Counted from the first letter of the stretch, positions 20,769-30,345 are shown. The stretch is DNA of 64,000 bases from Oceanobacillus halophilus (GCF_003628505.1 NZ_RBZP01000010.1:46106-110105); one strand, 5' to 3'. Numbers and translations: made by a program. Notes: generated by a model not told the origin, from the sequence alone.

Positions 20769-21776
20769 CTATTCTAACACAGTGGATTGACGTACTATTA
20801 ATTTCACTGGGAATTCGTAAATTTCTTTTATATTAGATGGTTTATCTGATTCCAATTTTTGTATCATCACTTCCATTGTTTTGCTCGCTACTTCTTCTAT
20901 CGGCTGATTAATGGTTGTGATGGATGGATTAATCAACTCGGATATGACTTGATTATCAAACCCAATGACTGCTAGTTGTTCCGGTATCTTCACGCGATTT
21001 TCCCTAGCTTCAAAGATTATTCCAACAGCCACTTCATCCCCTCCAGTAAAAACTGCAGTAATATCTTCCGGAAGTTCATGAAAGATTCGTTTACCATCTT
21101 CAATACTGAATGCATTAGTCAACACGACGTCATTCACAGACGAAAGGTTATATTCCTTTAACGCTTTATTAAATCCTTCTCTTCTCTTTTTACCTATATT
21201 ACTTTTTGTTCCACCCTTACAATACGCGATTTTCTTATGTCCTTGTTCAATTAAGTGCTTTGTTCCCAAATAACTTCCATCCATTTGATTAACACGGATA
21301 GAGGGAATTGTAGCTTGATCATCAAACTCATTGCACATAACAATCGGTCCATATTGTAAATAAGTTTCGATGTCCTTCCAATCATTTTGAATGGATGTTA
21401 AAATCACACCATCTACTTTTCTGGAACGCAGCATATCCAAATAGTCTACTTCTCTCTCTTTCGAATACCGTGTTTGACAGATGATAATTTGATATCCTAA
21501 AAGGGAAGCCTCCGTTTCCATTTTTTCAATTAAACGACTATAAAACGGATTCGTAATTCGAGGAACTAAAACAGCTATTGCATGAGTCTTGTTGCTACGT
21601 AGCTGTTGTGCAACCGAATTTGGTTTATAACCTAATTCTTCCATTGCTTTTAATACAGCTTCTTTTTTCTCCTTCGCTACATAAGGATGGTTGTTAATAA
21701 CCCTGGACACGGTACTTCTTGAAAGTCCGCATTTACGAGCAACATCATTAATGGTTAATCCTTTACTCTCTGTCAT
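20769..21776 (-). CDS. LacI-family repressor of alpha-glucoside genes (copy 1)
   Basis: 335-aa LacI/GalR protein. The N-terminal helix-turn-helix reads LTINDVARKCGLSRSTVSRVI, with hinge region YKPNSVAQQLRSNKT. A periplasmic-binding-like sensor domain follows (TAVFTGGDEVAVGI, VIGFDN). The start at 21776 is preferred over 21827 because GGAGGAGGGAGAC immediately precedes it. It is encoded just upstream of importer 1 in the same direction and probably controls the operators at 20648-20733. Likely ligand is maltose or a malto-oligosaccharide, by context. Confidence 0.88.
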   Translation of the reverse strand: MTESKGLTINDVARKCGLSRSTVSRVINNHPYVAKEKKEAVLKAMEELGYKPNSVAQQLRSNKTHAIAVLVPRITNPFYSRLIEKMETEASLLGYQIIICQTRYSKEREVDYLDMLRSRKVDGVILTSIQNDWKDIETYLQYGPIVMCNEFDDQATIPSIRVNQMDGSYLGTKHLIEQGHKKIAYCKGGTKSNIGKKRREGFNKALKEYNLSSVNDVVLTNAFSIEDGKRIFHELPEDITAVFTGGDEVAVGIIFEARENRVKIPEQLAVIGFDNQVISELINPSITTINQPIEEVASKTMEVMIQKLESDKPSNIKEIYEFPVKLIVRQSTVLE

Positions 21777-21796
21777 GTCTCCCTCCTCCCATGCAC

Positions 21797-21845
21797 TGAA
21801 ATCGTTCTCATACATATAATTTAACATAGACTGTAATCGATTTCA
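21797..21845. promoter_or_regulatory. Two cre-type sites upstream of the LacI gene
   Basis: TGAAATCGTTCTCA at 21797-21810 and TGTAATCGATTTCA at 21832-21845 both match every position of TGWAANCGNTNWCA. The first also resembles the local LacI operator, so it may be read by either protein. Confidence 0.65.
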
Positions 21846-21961
21846 ATAGTTTACCTTATGTTAATGAAAAAAATTAATGGTTCATTAGATTTAGGGAAGG
21901 GAGCGTTTTTTACTCTTGACGGTCTTATATACTCATGAAGCTTACTGCAATAACAATAGTA

Positions 21962-21990
21962 GAATCAGACCTATCTAGCTGGTCTGATTC
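21962..21990 (-). terminator. Hairpin after the GH65 phosphorylase
   Basis: Perfect ten-base stem GAATCAGACC/GGTCTGATTC with a nine-base loop, 37 bp past the GH65 stop. The following T run is weak. Confidence 0.6.
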
Positions 21991-22026
21991 AATTAATAAG
22001 ACTGTGTTTAGGTGGAATTATTGTCT

Positions 22027-24270
22027 TTATTTCTGTACTTCTTTACTCTTTTCCAGCACAACATCCTCCCCCTTATGCCGAATCCCAATCTCATCTCCTT
22101 CAACCAACGTATAACTCACTCCTCTTTTCTCCATTTTCACCCGTATCAGCCTCCCCCGATACTGTAAACAAAACTCCAACGAATCCCATTCCTCAGGCAA
22201 GTTCGGATTCAAGGAAAGTCCATCTTCTTTCACGCGCACACCGGCAAAGCCATAAACAATCGCAAGCCATGCTCCGCCCATGTTTGCCATGTGTAGACCA
22301 TCTTTTGTATTGCCATGGGTGTTGTTTAAGTCAAGACGTGCGGTTTCATTGAAATAGCTATAGGCTTTATCTTGGTAGCCAAGTTTGGATGCCATAATAC
22401 TAAATACACAGTAAGATAAAGAAGAATCATGGGTTGTGATGCCTTCATAGTAATCATAGGAATTCTTAATGGTTTCTTCATCTGCTTCATTTTCTAATAA
22501 AAAGTGAGCAAGTACCGTGTCTGCTTGTTTACATACTTGGTAACGGTATAGTGTTAATGGATGATAGTTCAGCAGTAATGGGAAGTCTTTTTTTGGTGTG
22601 TTCTCCAAATCCCAGCGCTGTTTTTGCAGGAATGTATCATCTTGGGCATTGATTTTGAGATCTTCATCATACGGAAGATACATCTTCTCACCGGCTTCTT
22701 GCCATTCTGCAACTTCCGCTTCCGTAACACCTAGCTTTTTAGCAATTTCAGCTTTTTCGAGCATTTTATACACTTTCGCTGCCCAAAGTAAATTGTTTTT
22801 CGCCATCACATTCGTATAGTAGTTATTATTCACGATACATGTATACTCATCTGGTCCTGTCACATCATCAATTCGGAATTTGCCATCTTTGAAATGCCCC
22901 GTGTCTACCCACAGGCGGGCTGTTTCAAAGAGGACTTCTGCCATATAGTCTTTCAAAAATTCCTCATCTTTCGTTACCAAGTAATATTGGATATAGCTAT
23001 AGGCGATATCGGCACTAATATGATATTGCGCCGTTCCTGCTGGGAAGAAGGCTGAACTTTCCCCGCCTGTGATGGTCCGCCATGGGAATAGTGCTCCTTT
23101 TCTATGTCCCATTTCACGAGCACGCTCTCTTGCACTATCCAATATAGAGTAACGGTGAAGTAGGAGGTTCTTCGCTATTTCTGGGTTGGTCATGAGGAAT
23201 ACTGGGAACATATAAATTTCCGTATCCCAGAAATAATGTCCTTCATACCCTTCACCAGAAAGACCTTTTGCTGCGATATTGCTGACAGGGTCTTTTCCAA
23301 CTGATTGGAGTAACTGATAAAGGTTAAAGCGAATGCCTTCCTGAAGGTGTGCATCTCCACCAATCTTGATGTCTGTCGTCTTCCAAAATTCATTTAAGTA
23401 TTGCTCTTGTTCGTTCAATAGTTCTTCAAAGGATTTATCCCCGATTTCTTCTTGGATGGCTTCCCCTGTTTCGGAGACATTTTCTCCATGTCTTAAGGTG
23501 TCTGTATAGATGTTAAATTTGGTAAAATGGGAGGCACCTTCTTGTGTATATACTTCCTCTATCCCTTCATCCAGGACACGATGTTCATAGGCGTTCATTC
23601 CAGTTACATTCGTTCTTGTCACACACGCAACATCGAGCTTGGTTTCATACGTCGTATTTTGCACGACGTTATACGAACCTGCTTTTCGGACATCCACACA
23701 AACTAATCGTTTCGCATGTCCAGATGCAACCCTGGGATCATCTTTGTCCACAAAATTAGAAACATCTCCGTTCACCGTCGAGACAAATTTAACCTCTTTC
23801 GTGCCATTCAGCGGTTCTACTTTAATATCAATCGCAAATAATTCCTTGGTGACAAAGGAAACGAGGCGACGAAAATGCATTTTCGCTTCTTTTCCATTGG
23901 CTGATTTCCAGTGAATCACTCTTTCTGCGTACCCTTTATCCAGATGCAAGTTTCTTTCAAACGCTAGAACTTCTCCTTCAAAAAGGGAAAAACGTTCTCC
24001 ATCCAAATAAATGTGTACGGTTTGCGCATCAATAATATTGACAAGCTTTTGCTGTTTATCCGGAAAAGCATGCAATTTTTCTCCATAAGAAATTTCTGTT
24101 TCGTCATGGAAAGCATTGATATATGTTCCACGGATTGATTTAAATGCGTCAGCATAGCCTTCTTCAAAATTCCCACGTACACCTAGATAGCCGTTTCCAA
24201 GTGAAAGTAGGCTTTCGTTAATTAATAAGTTTTGATTATCTAATTCTGATTTTGTTAGTTTCCAAGTCAT
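22027..24270 (-). CDS. GH65 disaccharide phosphorylase (maltose/kojibiose type)
   Basis: 747-aa cytosolic GH65 enzyme that splits an alpha-linked glucose disaccharide with phosphate, giving beta-glucose 1-phosphate and glucose. Domains in order: N-terminal beta-sandwich (SLGNGYLGVRGNFEEG), the (alpha/alpha)6 barrel with FWDTEIYMFP near 348-356 and catalytic acid Glu475 in DVTGPDEY, then a C-terminal jelly roll. The next gene is beta-phosphoglucomutase, which confirms the phosphorolytic product. Which linkage is used (maltose, kojibiose, nigerose, trehalose or a glucoside) cannot be fixed from the sequence alone. Confidence 0.88.
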   Translation of the reverse strand: MTWKLTKSELDNQNLLINESLLSLGNGYLGVRGNFEEGYADAFKSIRGTYINAFHDETEISYGEKLHAFPDKQQKLVNIIDAQTVHIYLDGERFSLFEGEVLAFERNLHLDKGYAERVIHWKSANGKEAKMHFRRLVSFVTKELFAIDIKVEPLNGTKEVKFVSTVNGDVSNFVDKDDPRVASGHAKRLVCVDVRKAGSYNVVQNTTYETKLDVACVTRTNVTGMNAYEHRVLDEGIEEVYTQEGASHFTKFNIYTDTLRHGENVSETGEAIQEEIGDKSFEELLNEQEQYLNEFWKTTDIKIGGDAHLQEGIRFNLYQLLQSVGKDPVSNIAAKGLSGEGYEGHYFWDTEIYMFPVFLMTNPEIAKNLLLHRYSILDSARERAREMGHRKGALFPWRTITGGESSAFFPAGTAQYHISADIAYSYIQYYLVTKDEEFLKDYMAEVLFETARLWVDTGHFKDGKFRIDDVTGPDEYTCIVNNNYYTNVMAKNNLLWAAKVYKMLEKAEIAKKLGVTEAEVAEWQEAGEKMYLPYDEDLKINAQDDTFLQKQRWDLENTPKKDFPLLLNYHPLTLYRYQVCKQADTVLAHFLLENEADEETIKNSYDYYEGITTHDSSLSYCVFSIMASKLGYQDKAYSYFNETARLDLNNTHGNTKDGLHMANMGGAWLAIVYGFAGVRVKEDGLSLNPNLPEEWDSLEFCLQYRGRLIRVKMEKRGVSYTLVEGDEIGIRHKGEDVVLEKSKEVQK

Positions 24271-24283
24271 GTTCGTACAACTC

Positions 24284-24952
24284 CTAACTGCTCCATTTCG
24301 AGTACTGTTCTAAAATGTTCTCCAACTTTAAATCGGCGGTTTTTTCCACCAAATAGTCAGCCTCCGTAAGCTCATTTCCTACACCAACAGAAAACATTCC
24401 TGCATCATTTAATGCCTGCACACCACTTTCTGCATCTTCTACGCCCACACAGTCTTTATAATCGATGTTAAAGTAATCTGCGGCCGTAGTGAATGTTTCC
24501 GGATGCGGCTTTCCCTTGCTCACTTTTGCTGCATCAACCAGGTAGTCAAAATAGTGCGTGAGTTCTAACCGTTCCAGTACCATGGGGGCATTTTTGCTGG
24601 CAGAACCTAGGGCGATTTTTATCTGTTGGTTTTGTAAGTCTTTTAATAAATCCTTAATACCTGGCAAAATATCCTGAGGTGTTAATTTTTGAATGAGATC
24701 TTTGTAATGATCATTTTTTTTCGTAGCCAGACGCTCTTTTTCCTCCACTGGCAAATCTTTTAACGAAGGATTTAATGCTAAGATTTTTTCCAGAGAATCC
24801 ATGCGGCTAATACCTTTTAATTGTTCGTTAAACTCTCTGTCAAAAGTAACTCCCAGCTCTTTCGCCAGTTGCTTCCAAGCCAGGTAATGAAATTCTGCTG
24901 TATCCGTAATGACACCGTCCAAATCGAAAAGAAATGCTTTTGGGTATTTCAT
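24284..24952 (-). CDS. pgmB: Beta-phosphoglucomutase
   Basis: 222-aa HAD-family enzyme converting beta-glucose 1-phosphate to glucose 6-phosphate. HAD motif I is FLFDLDGVITDTAEFHY with the nucleophilic Asp and the +2 Asp acid/base, then GSASKNAP (motif II Ser), KGKPHPETF (Lys) and GVEDAESGVQAL (motif IV acids). All are specific for the PgmB group. Located 13 bp upstream of the GH65 gene, whose product it consumes. The 387-bp region before it holds a repeat array. Confidence 0.94.
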   Translation of the reverse strand: MKYPKAFLFDLDGVITDTAEFHYLAWKQLAKELGVTFDREFNEQLKGISRMDSLEKILALNPSLKDLPVEEKERLATKKNDHYKDLIQKLTPQDILPGIKDLLKDLQNQQIKIALGSASKNAPMVLERLELTHYFDYLVDAAKVSKGKPHPETFTTAADYFNIDYKDCVGVEDAESGVQALNDAGMFSVGVGNELTEADYLVEKTADLKLENILEQYSKWSS

Positions 24953-25339
24953 GCTCAGTCGTTCTCCTTTATATGTAGTAGCAGACCCCCAGCCATGATT
25001 GGGTGGGGGTAGCTGTGATTTATGTGTTATGGGGCTGATGTATACGGTGTGGGAGTCGATATTTTGTGCGTGAAGTTGAGATGTTCCGCGCGGGTAGTGA
25101 AATTTTCCGTGCAGGAGAATGATATTTCGCGCGGGAACCTGTCATTTTCGTGCGGGAACCTATCATATTCGCGCAGGAACCTTATAATTTCGTGCATCAG
25201 CCAATATATTCGCGCGACAATCAATTACTCGCACGAACTCCGCATTCCCTCGCACGAAAACCAACTACCCCCGCACGATTCTATCCCACGCTCGCGCGTA
25301 ATCCTAAAGCGACCGCTCGATATCAACTACTAATTCCTA
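24953..25339. other. Intergenic region with hairpin and phased repeats
   Basis: No convincing gene. Contains an ACCCCCA/TGGGGGT hairpin at 24985-25010, 33 bp upstream of pgmB, and the 21-bp repeat array described separately. Long open frames here on both strands are a by-product of a repeat period divisible by three. Confidence 0.7.
25060..25300. repeat. 21-bp-phased GC-rich repeat array
   Basis: About twelve degenerate units with a CGCGCG or CGTGCG core preceded by TT recur almost exactly every 21 bp from 25061 (TTTGTGCGTG, TTCCGCGCGG, TTCGCGCGGGAA, TTCGTGCGGGAA and so on). From about 25226 the cores switch to the inverse form TCGCACGAA, so the array is an overall head-to-head arrangement. 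The array is much richer in GC and CG dinucleotides than its surroundings. Confidence 0.85.
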
Positions 25340-27022
25340 TTACACTCCCTTGTACACTCGTGCCTCATAAGGTCTTAACGTAAATGCTTGATAATTATCA
25401 TCCGCATCTGGATAATTGCTGATTAGTTTTTCTTTTGCTTCAAAGTCTACGTTTTCTGGAAGGTTGAATTCTACTTCTTCTTCACTAAAGTTTGTGACAA
25501 CTAATAATTTTTCGCCTTCAAAGGAACGGGTGTAAGCATAAATCTTATCATGTTCTGGTAAAATTAATTCATAATCTCCGTATACGATAAGTTCATGTTT
25601 TTTACGCAACTGGATTAACTGACGATAGTAATGATAAATGGAATCCTCATCCGCAACTGCTTGTTCTGCGTTAATTTCTTTGTAGTTTGGATTCACTTTA
25701 ATCCATGGTTCGCCAGTGGTGAAGCCCGCATTTTCAGATGCATCCCATTGTATAGGTGTTCTTGCATTGTCGCGGCCTTTCACGTAGATGGATTCCATTA
25801 CCTTAGCTGGGTCCTCATTGCCTTCTTCTACTTTTTCTTTGTACATATTCAAGATTTCAATGTCCTTGTAGTCATCAATGGAATCGAACTTGATATTCGT
25901 CATACCAATTTCTTCGCCTTGGTAGATATAAGGTGTTCCTTGCAGCATGTGTAGGAACGTACCTAGCATTTTCGCGGAAATCACGCGATATTCTTTGTCA
26001 TTTCCAAAACGAGAGACAATACGTGGTTGGTCATGATTATTCAAATACAAGCTATTCCAGCCAACACCATGGAGGCCAGTTTGCCATCTCGAAATGCTTG
26101 TTTTCAAATCTCTTAAATCAAGAGGTTTTAAGTCCCATTTACCATTTGGTCCGGAATCTAGATCCATATGTTCAAATTGGAAGACCATTTGTAATTCTTT
26201 TCGTTCTGGATCGGTATATTTCTTCGCTTCTTCTACGTTCACACCAGGCATTTCTCCAACGGTCATAACATCGTAATCAGCAAGTGCCTCTTCGTACATT
26301 TCATGTAGAAACTCATGAATACGTGGTCCGTTCATAAAGTATTTGCTGCCGCTCGCATATTTCTTGCCTTCTGGATTAGGAGCATCTGGCAGTCCTGGTA
26401 CTTTGGAAATAAAGTTAATAACGTCCATACGGAATCCGTCAATCCCTTTATCCAACCACCATTTCATCATGTCATAAACTTCTTGACGAAGCTTTGGATT
26501 TTCCCAATTTAAATCAGGTTGTTTTTTACTGAATAGGTGTAAATAATATTCGTCTGTGTTTTCATCATATTCCCAAGCAGAACCGCTAAAAGTTGATCCC
26601 CAATTGTTTGGCTCTTTGCCGTCTTTTCCTGGGCGCCATATGTAGTAATCACGGTATGGATTATCTTTTGATTTTCTGGATTCCTCAAACCATTTATGCT
26701 CATCAGAAGAATGGTTAACGACAAGGTCCATAATTAATTTCAAGTCACGTTTATGCATTTCATCCAGCAGTTCTTCCCAGTCTTCCATCGTTCCGAACTC
26801 GTCCATAATCGCTTGATAATCAGAAATATCATAACCATTATCATCATTTGGCGATTGGTAAACCGGGGACAACCAAATAACATCCACGCCTAAATCTTTT
26901 AAGTAATCCAGCTTTTCGATGATCCCTTGAATATCACCAATTCCATCCCCATTGCTGTCATTAAAACTCCTCGGATAGATTTGATATACTACACTTTCTT
27001 TCCACCATGCTTTATGTGTCAT
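25340..27022 (-). CDS. malL: GH13 oligo-1,6-glucosidase type alpha-glucosidase, copy 2
   Basis: 560-aa paralogue of the enzyme at 15364, with the same motif order: SNGDGIGDI, DLVVNHSSDEH, nucleophile Asp200 in DGFRMDVIN, TVGEM and NNHDQPR. Val201 after the nucleophile is the residue associated with alpha-1,6 cleavage, supporting an isomaltase-like role. The start follows TTGGAGGAATTCAA. It lies 133 bp after the permease gene of importer 2 and closes that operon. Confidence 0.93.
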   Translation of the reverse strand: MTHKAWWKESVVYQIYPRSFNDSNGDGIGDIQGIIEKLDYLKDLGVDVIWLSPVYQSPNDDNGYDISDYQAIMDEFGTMEDWEELLDEMHKRDLKLIMDLVVNHSSDEHKWFEESRKSKDNPYRDYYIWRPGKDGKEPNNWGSTFSGSAWEYDENTDEYYLHLFSKKQPDLNWENPKLRQEVYDMMKWWLDKGIDGFRMDVINFISKVPGLPDAPNPEGKKYASGSKYFMNGPRIHEFLHEMYEEALADYDVMTVGEMPGVNVEEAKKYTDPERKELQMVFQFEHMDLDSGPNGKWDLKPLDLRDLKTSISRWQTGLHGVGWNSLYLNNHDQPRIVSRFGNDKEYRVISAKMLGTFLHMLQGTPYIYQGEEIGMTNIKFDSIDDYKDIEILNMYKEKVEEGNEDPAKVMESIYVKGRDNARTPIQWDASENAGFTTGEPWIKVNPNYKEINAEQAVADEDSIYHYYRQLIQLRKKHELIVYGDYELILPEHDKIYAYTRSFEGEKLLVVTNFSEEEVEFNLPENVDFEAKEKLISNYPDADDNYQAFTLRPYEARVYKGV

Positions 27023-27155
27023 TTGAATTCCTCCAATTTATATTCTTCGTTGTCTTATGGTAATAAGAGCACAGGTATTGGAATTTAGCATATGTCTCAT
27101 TCTAAAAGCTTATCTAAAGTCTCAGCAGGGCCAAACCAATACCCGTCCTCTAAAC

Positions 27156-27977
27156 TTATTTAATCGACCCGCGCATAACTCCGCCAATGATCCATTTCTG
27201 TGCAAAGATATAAATGATAATCATCGGCAACATGGCCATGAGATACGACGCAAAGGCTAGGTTATAATCTGTACTAAACTGGCCTTGGAATGCGTACTGT
27301 ACCAGTGGCAAGGTGTATTGACTCGAATCACTCAAGATAACGAGTGGCAGCATAAAGTCATTCCATGCAGCAAGTGCGGTTAGAATCGCAACGGTTGCGT
27401 GCATTGGTTTCATTAATGGGAAGATAATTCTCCAGAACACTTGCCATGTGTTCGCGCCATCAATAATCGCTGCTTCTTCCAGTTCTTTTGGAATGGTTTT
27501 GACAAAGCCAACATAGATAAATACATTAAATGCTAACTGCATCACCGCATTCAAGATAGCAAGTCCAATGATGTTGTCCATTCCCCACATACTCGTTTGT
27601 TTGACTAAAGGTAGCATGATGATAGGAAACGGGATGAACATTGCACTAATAAAGTAGAAATATAGGAATTTATAAAACTTCTTGTGTAAATTTCTTGCAA
27701 TCGCATAAGCAACAAGGGAATGGGTTAACAGCACTAAAATTACCGTTATTAGTGTAACAAACACACTATTCCCTAAAGCCTGGAAGAAGTTCGTCATCTC
27801 AATGGCATTCAGGAAATTTGCAATTGACCAAGATTCTGGTAAAGCAAACAGGTTACCGGTCATTTCTTGTGGCGTTTTGAATGCGATTGTAATCGTTAGA
27901 TATAGTGGAAGCAGAATGAATAATCCACCAAGCATTAATAATATTGTTATTTTCCAATTTGGCTTATTTCCTATCAT
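27156..27977 (-). CDS. ABC sugar importer 2 permease, MalG type
   Basis: 273-aa permease with six predicted spans and EAA loop LEEAAIIDGANTWQVFWRI. The C-terminal GGVMRGSIK tail is typical. It starts 2 bp after the partner permease, so the two are translationally coupled. It forms the membrane channel of the second alpha-glucoside importer. Confidence 0.88.
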   Translation of the reverse strand: MIGNKPNWKITILLMLGGLFILLPLYLTITIAFKTPQEMTGNLFALPESWSIANFLNAIEMTNFFQALGNSVFVTLITVILVLLTHSLVAYAIARNLHKKFYKFLYFYFISAMFIPFPIIMLPLVKQTSMWGMDNIIGLAILNAVMQLAFNVFIYVGFVKTIPKELEEAAIIDGANTWQVFWRIIFPLMKPMHATVAILTALAAWNDFMLPLVILSDSSQYTLPLVQYAFQGQFSTDYNLAFASYLMAMLPMIIIYIFAQKWIIGGVMRGSIK

Positions 27978-27979
27978 CG

Positions 27980-28843
27980 TTATTTCACCTCTCTTCGTTC
28001 AAGAACACGTAGTTGAATGATGGAAATTGCAACAATCACAATGAAATAGATAACGGCGTTCGCTGATTGATAAGCAAATTCTCCACCTTGGAACCCACCA
28101 CGGTAGATGAGCAAGGATATTGATTCGGTTACTTGACCCGGTCCACCACCAGTTAAGGCAACGATTTGGTCAAATGCCATGAGGAAGTTCTTCATCGCAA
28201 CAACCATGTTAATCGTGAAGAACGGTGCAACAAGTGGAAATGTGATTTTCCAGAATTTCGCCCAAGATCCAGCACCATCAATGTCAGCTGCTTCATACAC
28301 TTGTTGGTCAATCGTAGACAGACCTGCTAGATAGAGAAGCGTATTAAATGCGGTTGATTGCCAGACCGCCACAATAACAATCCCAATCCATGCTAAATCC
28401 GGATTCCCTAAGATATTGGATGATAAAAAGCCAATCCCTAAGGCGTCACCGATTTGTGGAAGCAAGTGGGTGAACATAAATTTGAAGATATAACCAACAA
28501 TTAACACACTTAAAATATATGGTAAGAAATAGGTTGCTCGTAACGTTTTACGGAATTTAATATTAGCGTTCAAACCAATCGCGATTAATAAACTAATAAT
28601 ATTTACTAAAACAGTAGAAACAATCGCAAATTGAAAGGTAAATCCATATGCACTCAATGCACGACCATCCTGGAATACATTTAGGTAATTTTTTAATCCT
28701 ACGAAATCCCAAACTCCATATCCTTTATAATCAGTAAAACTATAAAAAATCCCCTGTATAGCTGGATATGTATGAAAGGTAAAAAATAACACTAAGGCGG
28801 GAACAACCATTAGTAAAAATGTAAATCTCTTCCTGTTCACCAC
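27980..28843 (-). CDS. ABC sugar importer 2 permease, MalF type
   Basis: 287-aa permease of ordinary length, without the large loop of the importer 1 subunit. EAA loop VYEAADIDGAGSWAKFWKI. It begins with tandem GTG codons after AAAGGAGAGATTACT. The preceding gene is the cognate binding protein, with a GC-rich hairpin between them. Confidence 0.87.
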   Translation of the reverse strand: MVNRKRFTFLLMVVPALVLFFTFHTYPAIQGIFYSFTDYKGYGVWDFVGLKNYLNVFQDGRALSAYGFTFQFAIVSTVLVNIISLLIAIGLNANIKFRKTLRATYFLPYILSVLIVGYIFKFMFTHLLPQIGDALGIGFLSSNILGNPDLAWIGIVIVAVWQSTAFNTLLYLAGLSTIDQQVYEAADIDGAGSWAKFWKITFPLVAPFFTINMVVAMKNFLMAFDQIVALTGGGPGQVTESISLLIYRGGFQGGEFAYQSANAVIYFIVIVAISIIQLRVLERREVK

Positions 28844-28867
28844 AGTAATCTCTCCTTTAACAATGGA

Positions 28868-28892
28868 TGGGGGGCCAAATATAGCGCCCCCA
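28868..28892 (-). terminator. Intercistronic hairpin after binding protein 2
   Basis: TGGGGG/CCCCCA GC-rich stem between the binding protein and permease genes, without a T run. Equivalent in position to the hairpins at 19251 and 45423. Confidence 0.6.
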
Positions 28893-28909
28893 GTCCACGG
28901 TGTTGTAGC

Positions 28910-30154
28910 CTATCGGTCGTTAACTTTATCCCACTCAGAATCTAATGTTTCAAGAGCAGCATCTTTATCTTTTTTAATTAAAAAGTCTTGTACTAAGTTT
29001 TCTGTTCCCATTCCAGCTGGATAATAGTGATCCACGAAACTCGTTAACGTTCCTTCTTCAAAGTGTTCTCTAATTCCTTCAAATACAGGGTCTTCTTGGA
29101 ATACATTTTCTACAGCAGAGAATGCTTTTTGTTCATCAATATAGGTTTGTGCTGTTTCTTCACTAAGCATAAATTCGATAAATTTCAATGCTTCTTCTTT
29201 ATGTTCCGTTGTTTCACTTACTGCTAGCGCCACGTCAACACCTGAAACTAAGTTGTTTTCTTCTGCATTGTCATGAGATGGGAGAGCAAATGTACCTAAC
29301 TCTATATCTGGATTTGTTTTTAAAATCTCTGGAATCGCCCAGTTCCCTTGAATATAGAACACACCTTCACCTGATGCGAATGCATTGTTTCCATCTCCAT
29401 AACCAATACCAAAGTTATCTTTATGGCCATAGTCAAGCAGCTCTAACATCTTGTCGGCTACTTCATCATACTCTTCCGCAAAAGTTGCTTCTCCAGCATT
29501 TTTTCTTTCTGCAAAGTCGTCTGCAACTAAGTTACCAGCTACACCGTTCCATACAGACATTGCCGTCCATGCTTCTTGTAATGTGAAGTAAATAGGAGTT
29601 TCTCCAGCTTCTTTTGCTGTTTCAAGTGCTTGAGTAAACTCATCCCAGTTAGTTGGGATTTCAATTCCTAACTCTTCTACTTTTTCTTTGTTATAAATAA
29701 CTGTGTTGGCATTTGTCGCATATGGCAGACCATAAGTACCCTCTTCATCAGGACCAACTAGTTTTCCAAGCATTTCTACATAGGATGGCTGAACTTTACC
29801 TACTAGTTCGGAATCAGAGAAATCATGAAATACACCTGCTCTAGCTAATTCGCCATATGTTGCATTTCCACCAATAGACATGATGTCTGGCAAGTCATCT
29901 TTGGTTAGTCTCGTTTTTAATACGGTTTCCGCTTCAGGTGGTGCTTCTAATTTAATATCGATATTAGGATTTTCTTCTTCAAATTTTTCGATTAATCCTT
30001 TGTACGTGTCTATGCTTTCCGATTTATTAGAGAAAAGTTCTAGGGAAACTTGTCCATCGGCGTTTCCACCATCCCCATCTCCACCACCGCAACCAGCTAG
30101 TAGTAAGGATGTTCCTAATGTTACTGTTAAGAGTCCTTTTGCTATTTTATTCAT
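28910..30154 (-). CDS. ABC sugar-binding lipoprotein (importer 2)
   Basis: 414-aa solute-binding lipoprotein. The signal peptide ends in the LLAGC lipobox, followed by a Gly/Asp-rich linker GGGDGDGG. The body is family 1 (SLELFSNKSESIDTY, NIDIKLEAPPE). First gene of the importer 2 operon, with a perfect 20-bp operator palindrome at 30223-30242 in its promoter region. The substrate is inferred from the downstream alpha-glucosidase as an isomalto- or malto-oligosaccharide. Confidence 0.88.
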   Translation of the reverse strand: MNKIAKGLLTVTLGTSLLLAGCGGGDGDGGNADGQVSLELFSNKSESIDTYKGLIEKFEEENPNIDIKLEAPPEAETVLKTRLTKDDLPDIMSIGGNATYGELARAGVFHDFSDSELVGKVQPSYVEMLGKLVGPDEEGTYGLPYATNANTVIYNKEKVEELGIEIPTNWDEFTQALETAKEAGETPIYFTLQEAWTAMSVWNGVAGNLVADDFAERKNAGEATFAEEYDEVADKMLELLDYGHKDNFGIGYGDGNNAFASGEGVFYIQGNWAIPEILKTNPDIELGTFALPSHDNAEENNLVSGVDVALAVSETTEHKEEALKFIEFMLSEETAQTYIDEQKAFSAVENVFQEDPVFEGIREHFEEGTLTSFVDHYYPAGMGTENLVQDFLIKKDKDAALETLDSEWDKVNDR

Positions 30155-30222
30155 TATTAGCCCTCCATTTTAAATTTCAATTTTTATCTTCTATCTAAAT
30201 AGATAAAATATACATCGTTTAG

Positions 30223-30326
30223 TTACGTAAACGTTTACGTAAACCGCATAAAATCAGGATAAGTATCAAAGTTCATTCTTGTTCTAAAATAGGTGAGTAA
30301 CTGTAATTTTGCTCGTAAACGTTTAC
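30223..30326. promoter_or_regulatory. Two LacI-type operators before importer 2
   Basis: The perfect palindrome TTACGTAAACGTTTACGTAA at 30223-30242 and GTAAACGTTTAC at 30315-30326 flank the promoter region of the importer 2 operon. The same core occurs before the LacI gene at 31388. Confidence 0.8.
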
Positions 30327-30345
30327 TCAAAAATCATAAAGAGAT

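Noticed and set aside
25060..25300. CRISPR-like interpretation of the repeat array
   Set aside because: Units are short, degenerate, contiguous at 21 bp and lack unique spacers; no cas genes nearby.
25022..25383. Long overlapping reading frames on both strands in the repeat array
   Set aside because: They arise because the 21-bp period is a multiple of three; no ribosome site or family-like sequence.
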